A stretch of DNA of 64,000 nucleotides, from contig FNEU01000006.1 in the NCBI GenBank assembly GCA_900100245.1, positions 1 through 64,000 of the forward strand, written 5' to 3'. Positions 16,887 through 25,732 of this stretch are shown here, piece after piece. Position 1 is the first letter of the stretch; the number at the start of each line of letters is the position of its first letter. The notes under the pieces are model-generated. The model had not been told where the DNA came from. It saw nothing but the letters and a program-made list of their open reading frames with translations, and made no database searches. The DNA comes from Lachnospiraceae bacterium G41. GTDB taxonomy: Bacteria; Bacillota; Clostridia; Lachnospirales; Lachnospiraceae. The position numbers and the translations under genes are program-made.

Positions 16887-17561
16887 ATGACTGAGAAAAA
16901 AGCAAAGATAATATGCTTTATTATTGCAATACTGATTCTTATTTTTGCATATATCGAGGAAATATATATTCGACCTGAATATCTTATAAAATGCATCATC
17001 AAGGTGAGTACTTTCAGCGGAGTGATTCTTTTATACGCCGCACTTTCAAAGAAAAAGTTGTTGGATATTATCAATCTTAAAAAACCCGAGAAAATCGGCG
17101 TTTTACTGGGCGGAATAGCATTCTTTTTCGTTGGAATGTTTGCTGTATTTTTTATCTTCAAAAACCAGATTGACTGGACAGGGATTAAGGACAGTCTGGC
17201 CGGAAAAGAAGGCTTTACCAAGGAGAATTGTCTTTTCGCTTTCGCGTATATCATAATTTTCAATTCATTCTTGGAAGAGGCTTTTTTCAGAGGCTTTTTA
17301 TCAGGTCTTTTTACGAAAAAATGGCTCGGATATATTATAAGCGCAGTTCTTTTTTCAGTTTATCATATCGGAATAGTCGGAGAGTGGTTTTCCATTCCTC
17401 TTGTCCTAATCGCCATTTCCGGACTGGTGCTGGTTGCGCTGTTTTTGCAGTGGTTAAACACACATTATAAAACCATCGTTGCAAACTGGCTCGTGCATGC
17501 AAGCGCCAATATTGCGATAAATGTTATAGGAACCCTGGTGATTTTTGAAATCCTAAAATAG
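16887..17561 (+). CDS. CPBP family intramembrane glutamic endopeptidase
   Basis: 224 residues, about seven membrane segments. The CPBP (Abi/CAAX-protease) motifs are present in order: LEEAFFRGFL (EExxxR), YHIGIVGEW (His) and HASANIAINV (HxxxN). Such enzymes cleave membrane peptides or process bacteriocin-type substrates; the substrate here is unknown. It begins after a weak site behind the GlnQ-like gene and may share that transcript. Confidence 0.85.
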   Translation: MTEKKAKIICFIIAILILIFAYIEEIYIRPEYLIKCIIKVSTFSGVILLYAALSKKKLLDIINLKKPEKIGVLLGGIAFFFVGMFAVFFIFKNQIDWTGIKDSLAGKEGFTKENCLFAFAYIIIFNSFLEEAFFRGFLSGLFTKKWLGYIISAVLFSVYHIGIVGEWFSIPLVLIAISGLVLVALFLQWLNTHYKTIVANWLVHASANIAINVIGTLVIFEILK

Positions 17562-17569
17562 GAGACAGT

Positions 17570-17650
17570 ATGAAAATAACCTGCGAATTTTGCAAAGGAC
17601 TCTATGACGATACCCTGGGAAACTGTCCTAACTGCGGCAGTGACTGGTAA
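17570..17650 (+). CDS. 26-residue zinc-ribbon microprotein
   Basis: A short ORF starting MKITCEFCKGLYDD with a second pair CPNCG, i.e. CxxC-x11-CxxC, enough to bind one zinc ion. GGAG sits 5 bases before the ATG. It lies between the CPBP protease and HD hydrolase genes. The function is unknown; it may be a free-standing zinc ribbon like those fused to other proteins in this region. Confidence 0.6.
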   Translation: MKITCEFCKGLYDDTLGNCPNCGSDW

Positions 17651-17680
17651 TTCTTTTATGAGCAAAAAATGGAGTAAAGT

Positions 17681-18265
17681 ATGGACGAACGTTTACAAAA
17701 ACAACTGGACTTTTCCCTTGAAATAGACAAAGAAAAAAACATATTCCGACAGACAAGCCTAAGCGGTCACGGCCGTAAGGAAAACGACGCCGAGCATGCA
17801 TGGCACATGGCTATCATGGCATATATCCTAAAAGAATATGCCAACGAAGATGTGGATATTTCCAAGGTAATGATAATGTGTCTTATTCACGATATCGTGG
17901 AGATTGATGCGGGCGATACATATGCGTATGATCCCGAAGCAAAGAAGACACAGAAGGAGCGCGAAGAAAAAGCCAAGGAAAGAATTTTCTCCCTTCTTCC
18001 CGACGACCAGAAGGCGGAACTATCGGCACTTTTTGATGAGTTTGAAGCATGCGAAACTCCCGAATCAAAATTCGCGCATTCGATGGATAATTTACAGCCT
18101 CTTATCTTAAACAATTCAAACAACGGAAACGACTGGAAGGAGCACGGTGTTGCGGCCGCACAGGTTTATAAAAGACAGGGGCAGACACAGTTAGGCTCCG
18201 AAAAACTTTTTGAAGTAACGGATTCAATCATAAAAGAAAACATCGCAAAAGGAAATCTAAAGTAG
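17681..18265 (+). CDS. HD domain phosphohydrolase (YfbR/HDDC2-like)
   Basis: 194 residues. HD-domain metal ligands are visible as the His in DAEHAWHMA, HD in CLIHDIVEIDAGD and a later Asp (HSMDNLQPL). The RKENDAEHAWHMA and HDIVEIDAGDTYAYD blocks match the HDDC2/YfbR group, which removes phosphate from 5'-deoxynucleotides. Length is normal for that group. It is preceded by the zinc-ribbon microprotein and followed after 3 bases by a membrane-anchored gene. Confidence 0.85.
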   Translation: MDERLQKQLDFSLEIDKEKNIFRQTSLSGHGRKENDAEHAWHMAIMAYILKEYANEDVDISKVMIMCLIHDIVEIDAGDTYAYDPEAKKTQKEREEKAKERIFSLLPDDQKAELSALFDEFEACETPESKFAHSMDNLQPLILNNSNNGNDWKEHGVAAAQVYKRQGQTQLGSEKLFEVTDSIIKENIAKGNLK

Positions 18266-18268
18266 ATT

Positions 18269-18982
18269 ATGGAAGAAAAAAAGGAAAGAAGAATATGGCC
18301 GATTTTTCTTATAGCAGGAATAGTTGTTGTTTTAGCAGCTATATTTCTTATTGTTGCTTTGATAGTTGGCGGAATTATCTTTTTAGTTGCCTACAACAGC
18401 AACAGTAAAAATAATTACAGCTATTCATACGCAAATACCGTTGCGACCATGAATACGAGCAATATGCCGACAACGGTCAATACTCCGATAGGAACGCCGT
18501 ATGATTATACATTTGTAAACGATGGTTTGACGAAAGATTCAAGCGGTGTTGAAGCATGGATAAACAAATATTATCCCGGCAGTACCATACAGAAAAATTC
18601 ATATAATTCGGAAGGAGACGGATTGTGGGTGGTTAATTCTACAACACCGATGAATTCTGTATCCATAGACGGAGTAATCGTAAATTATGATGAGATAAAT
18701 ATTCGTTTCAGTGATGGATATGCCGAAGTTATAATGTTCGTTTTGGACGGAAGCGATATGAGTCTTTTTAACAGTATGTACAAAGATTTTGAGGCTTTGT
18801 ACGGTCCGCAGCAGGTTTACGTGGGAGAAGTTGATTTACTGACACAATTGACGGATCCCAGCTACGAGTATTTGTCGTATTCATGGTATGAAAGTGAATT
18901 TGATGGATACTATTCCCTGATTCTTACCAGATCATGTCACCAATCTCAGCCGGAGATTACCGTATCTATCGAAAAGTTTTAG
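18269..18982 (+). CDS. membrane-anchored hypothetical protein
   Basis: 237 residues: a short basic start, one long hydrophobic segment (about 9-45), a Ser/Thr/Asn/Tyr-rich linker (about 46-75) and an extracytoplasmic domain of about 160 residues with many aromatic and acidic residues. Not recognised. It starts 3 bases after the HD hydrolase stop and lacks a strong ribosome site. Confidence 0.65.
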   Translation: MEEKKERRIWPIFLIAGIVVVLAAIFLIVALIVGGIIFLVAYNSNSKNNYSYSYANTVATMNTSNMPTTVNTPIGTPYDYTFVNDGLTKDSSGVEAWINKYYPGSTIQKNSYNSEGDGLWVVNSTTPMNSVSIDGVIVNYDEINIRFSDGYAEVIMFVLDGSDMSLFNSMYKDFEALYGPQQVYVGEVDLLTQLTDPSYEYLSYSWYESEFDGYYSLILTRSCHQSQPEITVSIEKF

Positions 18983-18991
18983 GAGAAACTC

Positions 18992-19474
18992 ATGGAAATT
19001 TGGGACGCATATGATGAAAATTACAACATAATAGAAGGCATAACACTTGTCCGCGGCGACGAGGCATTTATCCCCGAGGGCGTTTATCATCTTGTGTGCG
19101 ACATAATCGTTAAACACATTGACGGAACGTATCTTTTAATGCAAAGAGATCCGAGAAAGCACTATCCGCTTATGTGGGAAGCATCGGCAGGAGGTTCGGC
19201 GCTTAAAGGGGAAAGTCCATTAGATGCTGCAACCCGTGAGCTCTTCGAGGAGACCGGCATTAAGTCATCCACCCTAAAAGAAATAGGAAGGAAGATTAGT
19301 CCTAAAAACAGGACTGCATATGCTGATTTTTATTGTGAAACAGACTGTGACAAAGAAAGCATCGTCTTACAGGAGGGCGAAACGGTTGCTTACCGCTGGG
19401 TAACAAGAGACGAACTGTTCAGTCTCAAAGATGATGAGATTGTCACCAAACGTGTAATACAGTTTCTGGAATAA
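18992..19474 (+). CDS. NUDIX hydrolase
   Basis: 160 residues. A complete Nudix box runs from GGSALKGESPLDAA to TRELFEETGI (Gx5Ex7REUxEExGU). It hydrolyses a nucleoside diphosphate linked to another group; the layout, with an N-terminal beta region WDAYDEN, recalls the IPP-isomerase-like subgroup. GGAG precedes the start. It follows the membrane-anchored gene by 9 bases. Confidence 0.88.
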   Translation: MEIWDAYDENYNIIEGITLVRGDEAFIPEGVYHLVCDIIVKHIDGTYLLMQRDPRKHYPLMWEASAGGSALKGESPLDAATRELFEETGIKSSTLKEIGRKISPKNRTAYADFYCETDCDKESIVLQEGETVAYRWVTRDELFSLKDDEIVTKRVIQFLE

Positions 19475-19496
19475 TGGTATTTGGGAGAGTGGATAA

Positions 19497-20090
19497 ATGA
19501 AGGTATTTGATATTTCGCAGGAGGTTTTTTCCTGCAATGTATTTCCCGGTGATCCGAGTCCCGAGCGAGAAATAAAATTAAGTATAAGTGAAGGTGCGGT
19601 TTGCAATCTGACCGCATTTAATATGTGCGCGCATAACGGAACTCATGTTGACGCGCCCTATCATTTTTTAAATGACGGAAAGACCATAGATGAGGTATCT
19701 CTTGATAAATTCGTCGGCTACGCATATGTCTTCGAGCACGAAGGAGATGTAACAAAAGAAGATGCTTTATCATTTATAAAAACCGCAAAAAGCATCGATG
19801 AAAGAGCAGCAGAGAGAATACTTGTAAAAGGAAAAGCTACAGTCACAAAAGAGGCAGCAGAAGTTTTTGCCGCAGAAAAAATCAAACTTTTTGGCAACGA
19901 ATCACAGACTGTCGGACCCGAAAATGCACCGATGGAAGTGCATTTAATAATGCTTGGTGCAGAAATAGTTTTGCTTGAAGGAATAAGGCTTGAAGGGATA
20001 GAAGAAGGCGTGTACATTCTTAACGCAGCACCTATTAATCTTGGCGGTTCGGACGGCGCACCCTGCAGAGCAACGCTTATGAAATTATGA
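19497..20090 (+). CDS. cyclase family protein (kynurenine formamidase-like)
   Basis: 197 residues. The metal-binding signature HNGTHVDAPYHF (HxGTHxDxPxHF) is present near residue 45, and a late GAEIVLLEGIRLEGIEEGVYILNAAPINLGGSDGAPCRA matches the family end. Members hydrolyse N-formylkynurenine or related amides with zinc or manganese. No tryptophan-degradation genes are nearby, so the substrate is open. GGGAGAG precedes the ATG. Confidence 0.85.
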   Translation: MKVFDISQEVFSCNVFPGDPSPEREIKLSISEGAVCNLTAFNMCAHNGTHVDAPYHFLNDGKTIDEVSLDKFVGYAYVFEHEGDVTKEDALSFIKTAKSIDERAAERILVKGKATVTKEAAEVFAAEKIKLFGNESQTVGPENAPMEVHLIMLGAEIVLLEGIRLEGIEEGVYILNAAPINLGGSDGAPCRATLMKL

Positions 20091-20154
20091 TTTTATAAAA
20101 GAAAAAATTTACCATCGGTATAAAAAAATATTTGAAAATCATAAAAGAATATGA

Positions 20155-20182
20155 TTGACAAAAGAAATCTGATTGATATACT
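20155..20182 (+). promoter_or_regulatory. promoter of the leader ORF and ABC exporter operon
   Basis: TTGACA (20155-20160), a 16-base spacer and TATACT (20177-20182). Start near 20189, about 40 bases before the leader ORF. Confidence 0.75.
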
Positions 20183-20228
20183 AAATTAACGGATTAAAAA
20201 AAAGACAAGGAAAGGAGGACGAAAAAAA

Positions 20229-20348
20229 ATGAAGAAATTATACTCAGAAATTATTACAAGAACTATTGCGACCGTGCATGTATTTGCGTACGGCTTTGGA
20301 ATATCTCGCACTGATTTTGCTTTTCGTACTCCCGGTACTTTAATATAA
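20229..20348 (+). CDS. 39-residue leader peptide
   Basis: A short ORF with a consensus AGGAGG 9 bases upstream, starting MKKLYSEIITRTIATVHVFA and ending just before a terminator. Its codons 26-30 (20304-20317, TCTCGCACTGATTT) are complementary in 13 of 14 positions to the 5' arm of that terminator. The arrangement parallels the bmrB leader of bmrCD: a ribosome stalled early leaves the antiterminator free, and one that translates through lets the terminator form. The peptide sequence itself probably senses the drug in the exit tunnel (inference). Confidence 0.75.
   Translation: MKKLYSEIITRTIATVHVFAYGFGISRTDFAFRTPGTLI
20304..20317 (+). promoter_or_regulatory. candidate antiterminator strand
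   Basis: TCTCGCACTGATTT can pair with AAATCACTGCGAGA (20372-20385), 13 of 14 bases, in place of the terminator hairpin. Confidence 0.7.
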
Positions 20349-20371
20349 AGGACTACGCTGATAAGTTGTTT

Positions 20372-20400
20372 AAATCACTGCGAGAGCAGTGATTTTTTTT
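20372..20400 (+). terminator. attenuator terminator before the ABC exporter operon
   Basis: AAATCACTGC and GCAGTGATTT form a perfect 10-pair stem closed by GAGA and followed by eight or more T residues. It stands between the leader ORF and the first ABC gene, 65 bases before its start. Confidence 0.85.
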
Positions 20401-20464
20401 ATGATTTTGAACGGCAAAATGAATATAAAAACAGGCTGACATATACTAACTTGAGGAAAACGAC

Positions 20465-22801
20465 ATGAAAGACAACAAACTAACCAAAAACATCTTAAAC
20501 AAAATAAAAGAATATAAAATACACGAATCAGACATATTGTCTGTTTGTCCGATAGATTTATCTTTCGAGGGTGAATATATTTTAGGATATATCTTTTTGA
20601 CTAAGGATTATTTAGGAGTCTGCGAAAGCGACATTCCGAGCGGATATACTCATTTCTTCAGAGGAACCAAGGTTCATAAAAAAGACGAGGATGAGGATCT
20701 TGCCGAATATGAAGTTAAACTTTTTGATTTAAAAAAGATTGAGCATATTCATGTAGAGAGAATGATAGGAGCGGTTCTTTTATCGGCCGAATATGACGGC
20801 AGCCCTATGAAAATCGCATCGCTTACCAACACATATCTCGAGCAGTTAAATCTCTTTGTCAGACATACCAAAAACATCAAAAACGGCAAGGATTTTGATG
20901 CGGATATCGTCGGAAAAGAAGCAGAAGAAGAGGATGAAGAACTGCTTTATTGTCCGATTTGCGGGACTATGTACCCCGACCCGGCCAAGAAAGTATGTCC
21001 GAAATGTACCAACAAAAGAACAATTTTCGCAAGAGTTCTTAAGTACTTTTTCAAATACAGATTCTCTATTGCGATTTTGTTTTTATCATACGCTCTCGGT
21101 GCTGCGATAAGCGTTGTATGGCCGTATTTAACGGGCAAAGTACTCTTTGACCATATACTCGAAAAAGACAGCGAATACTTGGCGACCTTCGGACTTGCGG
21201 GTAAATTTACACTTGCACTTGGACTTCTTGCACTGATTATGATCGGAAGCAGAATTATAGAAGAGATTACCAATGTTGTTCAGATGGCACTTATGGCGCG
21301 CGTTGCGACATCGACCGTAAATGACATCAAAACAGATGTGTTCTCAGCGATGAGCAGACTCTCGCTTAACTTTTTTACGAGCAAACAGACAGGCGGCCTG
21401 ATGACCAGAGTCTTAAGCGATTCGAACAGGGTTACCGAATTTTTCATAGACGGCATACCTTCCGTATTTATTCACGGAATCACCATCATCATAACTTTCG
21501 TGGTTATGTACAGACTTAACTGGCAGATGGCACTCATCGCATGCATTCTTTTACCGTTACTCGTATTCATGACGGTTAAGCTTCGTCCGGGACTTTGGAA
21601 CCTTTCGGGCAAGAGACATCGTGCGGAAAAAGCGGTTTCGTCGAAAGCGAACGACAACTTAACGGGTGCGAGAGTAGTAAAGGCTTTCGGCCAGGAAGAC
21701 GCTGAAATCGAAAGATTTACTAATCCCAACAACAACTTAAAAGATGCAGAGATAAACATCGTTAAACTGAGAAACAAGTTTACGATTCTTTACAGTCTGG
21801 TACAGGAAATATCGAGTATCTGGATCTGGATTATCGGCGTATTCTTCGTACTTAAAACCGATAAAATAGACCTCGGTGTACTGCTTACTTTCGTTGGCTA
21901 CGTGGCACATTTAAACGGTCCGATGAACTTCTTTTCGAGAGTGTTCAGAATGTGGTCGGAGAGCATCAATGCAGCGCAGAGACTCTTTGAAATCATCGAT
22001 TCGATACCTGAAATCGTTGAAAAAGAAAATCCCGTACGTCTTATGAAGCCGAGGGGAGAGATCGAACTTTCGAATGTAACATTCGGATATACGGTCAGCA
22101 GAAATGTTTTAAAAAATATAAATCTTAAGGTCAAAGAAGGCGAAGTCCTTGGTATCGTCGGCCGTTCGGGTGCCGGCAAATCGACGCTTGTCAATCTTAT
22201 TTCAAGACTCTACGACGTAAAAGAGGGCTCGATAAAAATAGACGGAGTCGACGTAAAAGATTTGTCGCTTTCTGACTTAAGAAAAAATGTAGCGATGGTT
22301 TCGCAGGATACATATATTTTCATGGGTTCGGTTGCCAAAAATATCGCATACGGCAATGAAAATGCCACGGGCGAAGAGATTATAAGGGCAGCCAAACTTG
22401 CGGGTGCACATGATTTCATATCGAAAATGCCCGACGGATACGATACTGTAATCGGCGCTTCCGGAAAGGATTTATCCGGCGGTGAGAAACAGAGAATATC
22501 CATAGCAAGAGCAATACTTGCAGACCCGAAGATTTTAATCCTTGATGAAGCCACGGCGAGTGTGGATACCGAGACCGAGAAAGCTATTCAGAATTCGCTG
22601 AAGCTTCTGGTAAAGGGAAGAACGACCCTTTCCATAGCGCACAGGCTTTCGACGCTTCGTGATGCAGACAGACTCATTGTAATAGACAACGGCCGCATCG
22701 TTGAGGAAGGAACGCATGCCGAGCTTGATAAGAATGAGGATGGCATCTTCCACAAGCTGAATGAACTGCAGAACAAATCGCTGGCAGTAACCAACTTTTA
22801 A
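20465..22801 (+). CDS. ABC exporter with N-terminal sensory and zinc-ribbon domain (half-transporter 1)
   Basis: 778 residues, about 190 longer than a plain exporter half. Residues 1-155 are a soluble domain; Cys163, 166, 178 and 181 (CPICG, CPKC) form a zinc ribbon; six membrane helices follow (about 195-480); the nucleotide-binding domain has Walker A GRSGAGKST, signature LSGGEKQR and Walker B LILDEATASVD. The catalytic Glu is intact. It is probably one half of a heterodimer with the 23364 product. Expression is gated by the leader-peptide attenuator upstream, which suggests drug or peptide export. Confidence 0.88.
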   Translation: MKDNKLTKNILNKIKEYKIHESDILSVCPIDLSFEGEYILGYIFLTKDYLGVCESDIPSGYTHFFRGTKVHKKDEDEDLAEYEVKLFDLKKIEHIHVERMIGAVLLSAEYDGSPMKIASLTNTYLEQLNLFVRHTKNIKNGKDFDADIVGKEAEEEDEELLYCPICGTMYPDPAKKVCPKCTNKRTIFARVLKYFFKYRFSIAILFLSYALGAAISVVWPYLTGKVLFDHILEKDSEYLATFGLAGKFTLALGLLALIMIGSRIIEEITNVVQMALMARVATSTVNDIKTDVFSAMSRLSLNFFTSKQTGGLMTRVLSDSNRVTEFFIDGIPSVFIHGITIIITFVVMYRLNWQMALIACILLPLLVFMTVKLRPGLWNLSGKRHRAEKAVSSKANDNLTGARVVKAFGQEDAEIERFTNPNNNLKDAEINIVKLRNKFTILYSLVQEISSIWIWIIGVFFVLKTDKIDLGVLLTFVGYVAHLNGPMNFFSRVFRMWSESINAAQRLFEIIDSIPEIVEKENPVRLMKPRGEIELSNVTFGYTVSRNVLKNINLKVKEGEVLGIVGRSGAGKSTLVNLISRLYDVKEGSIKIDGVDVKDLSLSDLRKNVAMVSQDTYIFMGSVAKNIAYGNENATGEEIIRAAKLAGAHDFISKMPDGYDTVIGASGKDLSGGEKQRISIARAILADPKILILDEATASVDTETEKAIQNSLKLLVKGRTTLSIAHRLSTLRDADRLIVIDNGRIVEEGTHAELDKNEDGIFHKLNELQNKSLAVTNF

Positions 22802-22814
22802 AAAGGAGATAAAA

Positions 22815-23345
22815 ATGGCAGAAATCAATACTTACGAAAAAGAAGCCGAAGAAATGACGAGAATGACTGTCATTACCGATAAAGACAAGTTCGAACGTAC
22901 AAACGGCGGCTTTGTAAATTTAACCAAAGACGGCATATTGTTTGAGAGGGTAAAAGTCGTGAGACTCTTCCCTTTCACGGATGCCGACAAATACATATCC
23001 ATCAGGGAAAACTCGGCCAAAGCCAAGGAAATAGGCATTATCGAGGACCTTGGTGCACTTGATGAAAACACGCAGGAGATCTTAAGAGAACAGTTAAGAT
23101 TAAATTATTTTACTCCTGTCATAGAAAAGATTTACAACATTAAGGACGAGTACGGTTATGCATATTTTCATGTATTAACCGACAAGGGCGAGTGCAAATT
23201 CGCAATCAACATGGCATCCAATGCGGTTACCAAACTGTCCGATTCGAGGCTTATCATCATGGATCTGGATGAGAACAGATTCGAAATCCGTGATGTAAAC
23301 GCACTCACTCAGAAAGAGAGACGAAAACTCGATTTGTTCTTATAA
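22815..23345 (+). CDS. DUF1854 family protein
   Basis: 176 residues, soluble. The pattern FVNLTKDGILFERVKVVRLFPFTDADKYISIRE, then EIGIIEDLGALDENTQEIL, then late SRLIIMDLDENRFEIRD is that of DUF1854, a family known to sit beside ABC transporters (for example in cyanophycin clusters). It is placed between the two ABC halves with 13- and 18-base gaps. It is inferred to be an accessory subunit of the exporter. No cyanophycin synthetase is present in the window. Confidence 0.82.
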   Translation: MAEINTYEKEAEEMTRMTVITDKDKFERTNGGFVNLTKDGILFERVKVVRLFPFTDADKYISIRENSAKAKEIGIIEDLGALDENTQEILREQLRLNYFTPVIEKIYNIKDEYGYAYFHVLTDKGECKFAINMASNAVTKLSDSRLIIMDLDENRFEIRDVNALTQKERRKLDLFL

Positions 23346-23363
23346 CTTGGGAGATTAGACAAG

Positions 23364-25529
23364 ATGATTTTAAAATACGACATATCGCCTAAGATACTGG
23401 AGAAGATTCCTCTTTCAGATGACGAAAGGCTTTACTATTCGATACCTTACGACATCGATGAGAAAGGGGAGTGGATAAAAGGAGCATATCTTTTTGTCAC
23501 CACACGAAACATCCATATATTCGACGGCGAGACCATAAAAGAAACAATTGAAATAAAGGATTTAAGCAATGCAAAAGCCGAAGCAAAGGTAGGCGGCGGA
23601 ATTCTCGTAGTTACCAAAGATGGCGAAGATACAGTGCTCGTGCATTATTCCGCCAGACATTTATCGAGATACGCTTATATCGCCAGAGGAATCAACATTC
23701 TTATCTCGGGACGTTTTGAAGAAGTTGAAAGTAAAGAATATGAGAAGATGTGCCCCAAATGCGGCAGAGCGATTCCCGGCACCAAGAACTGTCCGAAATG
23801 TTCCAAAGAAGGCGGGTTCCTAAAAGAATTCATAGGTCTTGCCAAACCTTATAAAAAGGACTTTTTCGGAGTATTCGTGCTGATGGTTCTGGTTGCGATT
23901 ACCACTCTTTTAAATCCTGAGATACAAAAGCATTTGATAAACGATGTGCTGAAAGGAGACGGTGGTTTTAAAAAAGCAATGGTATTCCTTGCAATTATGT
24001 TCTCGCTTTCCATAGCAATCGTTGTAATCAACTATTTAAAAAGCAATGCTTCAACCAAACTCGGCGCGAAGATATCCGCGGATTTGAGAATGAAGCTGTT
24101 TAAAAAGTATCAGGAGCTTCCGCTCAGCTTTATAAACGACAGGCGTCCAGGAGAACTTTTAAACAGAATCACCCAGGATACCACAGCCATAAGAGAGTTT
24201 TTGGAAGATGTATTCTGCAATCTTTTCGCGGTGCTTTTTATCTTCATCTGGGACATCATTTTTATGATGGTGCTTAACTTTAAGCTCGCGATTTTAACCT
24301 TTATAACGGTTCCGCTTGTAGTGGTTCTGATTGTAGGATTCAGAAAAGCGGTTTACAGGATTTTCCATCTGCAGTTTCGTAAAAACGACGATGTATCAAG
24401 CGACCTTCAGGACGTTATATCGGGAATGAGAGTAGTTAAAACCTACGGCAGAGAAGAGGAAGAAGCCACCCGTTTTAAGGGGCTTTCGAGAGAATTTGCG
24501 AGGACGCAGAGAAGAAACGAAACCTTCTGGGCTATCTTTTATCCGATGATCTCATTCCTCATGGGAATGGGTGCGGTAATAGTAGTATATTTCGGCGGTC
24601 TGGACGTTTTTGCAGACAAGATGTCTGCGGGCGAACTGTATCAGTTTATCACATATACCACTCTTTTATTCCAGTATATCAACTGGATGAGCTGGCTACC
24701 GAGAGAGCTGACGGTCTTAACTTCAAGCATTGAGCGAATCAATGATATTCTCAATCAGGAGATTGAAGAAAAAGATCCCGCCACAATGAAGGATATGGAG
24801 ATAGAAGGGGAGATTACTTTCGACCATGCAACCTTCGGTTACAAATCGTACGAGCCCGTGCTTGAGAACATCAACGTAGTCGTAAACAAAGGCGAAATGA
24901 TTGGTATCGTCGGTGCATCGGGAACAGGCAAATCGACTCTTATCAACCTTTTGATGGGTCTATACCAGGTCGATGACGGAAAACTTCTTATAGACAAGAC
25001 CGACATAAAAGACATCAAATCGAAGTCTTTCCATTCACAGCTTGGCGTAGTACTGCAGGAAACATTCCTTTTCTCGGGAACGATACTAGACAACATCAGA
25101 TTTTCGAAACCCGATGCGACATACGAAGAGATCGTAAAAGCAGCCAAAACGGCCAATGCGCATGATTTTATCTGCAATACGCCCGACGGCTACAATACAT
25201 ATGTCGGCGAAAAAGGCTATACCTTATCGGGCGGCGAGAGACAGCGAATCGCTATCGCAAGAGCAATTCTTACCAACCCCAGGCTCTTAATACTTGACGA
25301 AGCGACCGCAAGTCTTGATACCGAAAACGAATTCATGATTCAAAAGGCTCTCGAGAGATTGACCGAAGGCAAGACAACATTTGCGATTGCCCACAGACTC
25401 TCGACACTTCGAAAGGCCGACAGAATTATGGTTATCGATGGTCACAATATCGCCGAAATCGGTACGCACGAAGAACTTCTCGCAAAGAAGGGAATGTACT
25501 ACAACCTGTATAAAGCACAGATTGGATAA
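23364..25529 (+). CDS. ABC exporter with N-terminal zinc ribbon (half-transporter 2)
   Basis: 721 residues. Residues 1-125 form a soluble domain related in layout to that of the partner. Cys130, 133, 143 and 146 form a zinc ribbon (CPKCGRAIPGTKNCPKC). Six membrane helices span about 160-440. The nucleotide-binding domain has Walker A GASGTGKST, signature LSGGERQR and Walker B LLILDEATASLD. Both halves have an intact catalytic Glu, unlike BmrC-type partners, so homodimers cannot be excluded. A terminator follows at 25556. Confidence 0.88.
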   Translation: MILKYDISPKILEKIPLSDDERLYYSIPYDIDEKGEWIKGAYLFVTTRNIHIFDGETIKETIEIKDLSNAKAEAKVGGGILVVTKDGEDTVLVHYSARHLSRYAYIARGINILISGRFEEVESKEYEKMCPKCGRAIPGTKNCPKCSKEGGFLKEFIGLAKPYKKDFFGVFVLMVLVAITTLLNPEIQKHLINDVLKGDGGFKKAMVFLAIMFSLSIAIVVINYLKSNASTKLGAKISADLRMKLFKKYQELPLSFINDRRPGELLNRITQDTTAIREFLEDVFCNLFAVLFIFIWDIIFMMVLNFKLAILTFITVPLVVVLIVGFRKAVYRIFHLQFRKNDDVSSDLQDVISGMRVVKTYGREEEEATRFKGLSREFARTQRRNETFWAIFYPMISFLMGMGAVIVVYFGGLDVFADKMSAGELYQFITYTTLLFQYINWMSWLPRELTVLTSSIERINDILNQEIEEKDPATMKDMEIEGEITFDHATFGYKSYEPVLENINVVVNKGEMIGIVGASGTGKSTLINLLMGLYQVDDGKLLIDKTDIKDIKSKSFHSQLGVVLQETFLFSGTILDNIRFSKPDATYEEIVKAAKTANAHDFICNTPDGYNTYVGEKGYTLSGGERQRIAIARAILTNPRLLILDEATASLDTENEFMIQKALERLTEGKTTFAIAHRLSTLRKADRIMVIDGHNIAEIGTHEELLAKKGMYYNLYKAQIG

Positions 25530-25555
25530 TTACATATTTATCATAAAAGAAGCAA

Positions 25556-25590
25556 GAGCTGCACTTGAAAAAGTGTGGCTCATTTTTTTA
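25556..25590 (+). terminator. terminator of the ABC exporter operon
   Basis: GAGCTGCACTT pairs with AAGTGTGGCTC (two G-T pairs) around GAAA, then a run of seven T. It is flanked by ATCATAAAAG and TTTTATGAT, which lengthen the outer inverted repeat. Confidence 0.85.
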
Positions 25591-25612
25591 TGATTAAAAA
25601 AAGTTTTCAATT

Positions 25613-25631
25613 ACCTATTGACATAGTAGGT
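25613..25631. promoter_or_regulatory. ACCTA-N9-TAGGT operator (site B)
   Basis: ACCTATTGACATAGTAGGT encloses the -35 box of the sulfurtransferase promoter. It is identical to site C at 29004-29022. Confidence 0.75.
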
Positions 25632-25646
25632 AAATATTATTTTAAT
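25618..25646 (+). promoter_or_regulatory. promoter of the rhodanese-TusA-DsrE unit
   Basis: TTGACA (25618-25623), a 17-base spacer and TTTAAT (25641-25646). The -35 box lies in the middle of site B, so a bound regulator would block polymerase. Confidence 0.8.
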
Positions 25647-25732
25647 GAAAATAGCATACCTATACATAAATGATTATTAACCAATACATTTTTCATATTG
25701 AGTTTAAGATGAATAAAGGAGTGATTTTAAGT

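Noticed and set aside
20465-25529. Cyanophycin metabolism cluster
   Set aside because: DUF1854 and ABC genes are reminiscent, but cyanophycin synthetase and cyanophycinase are absent.
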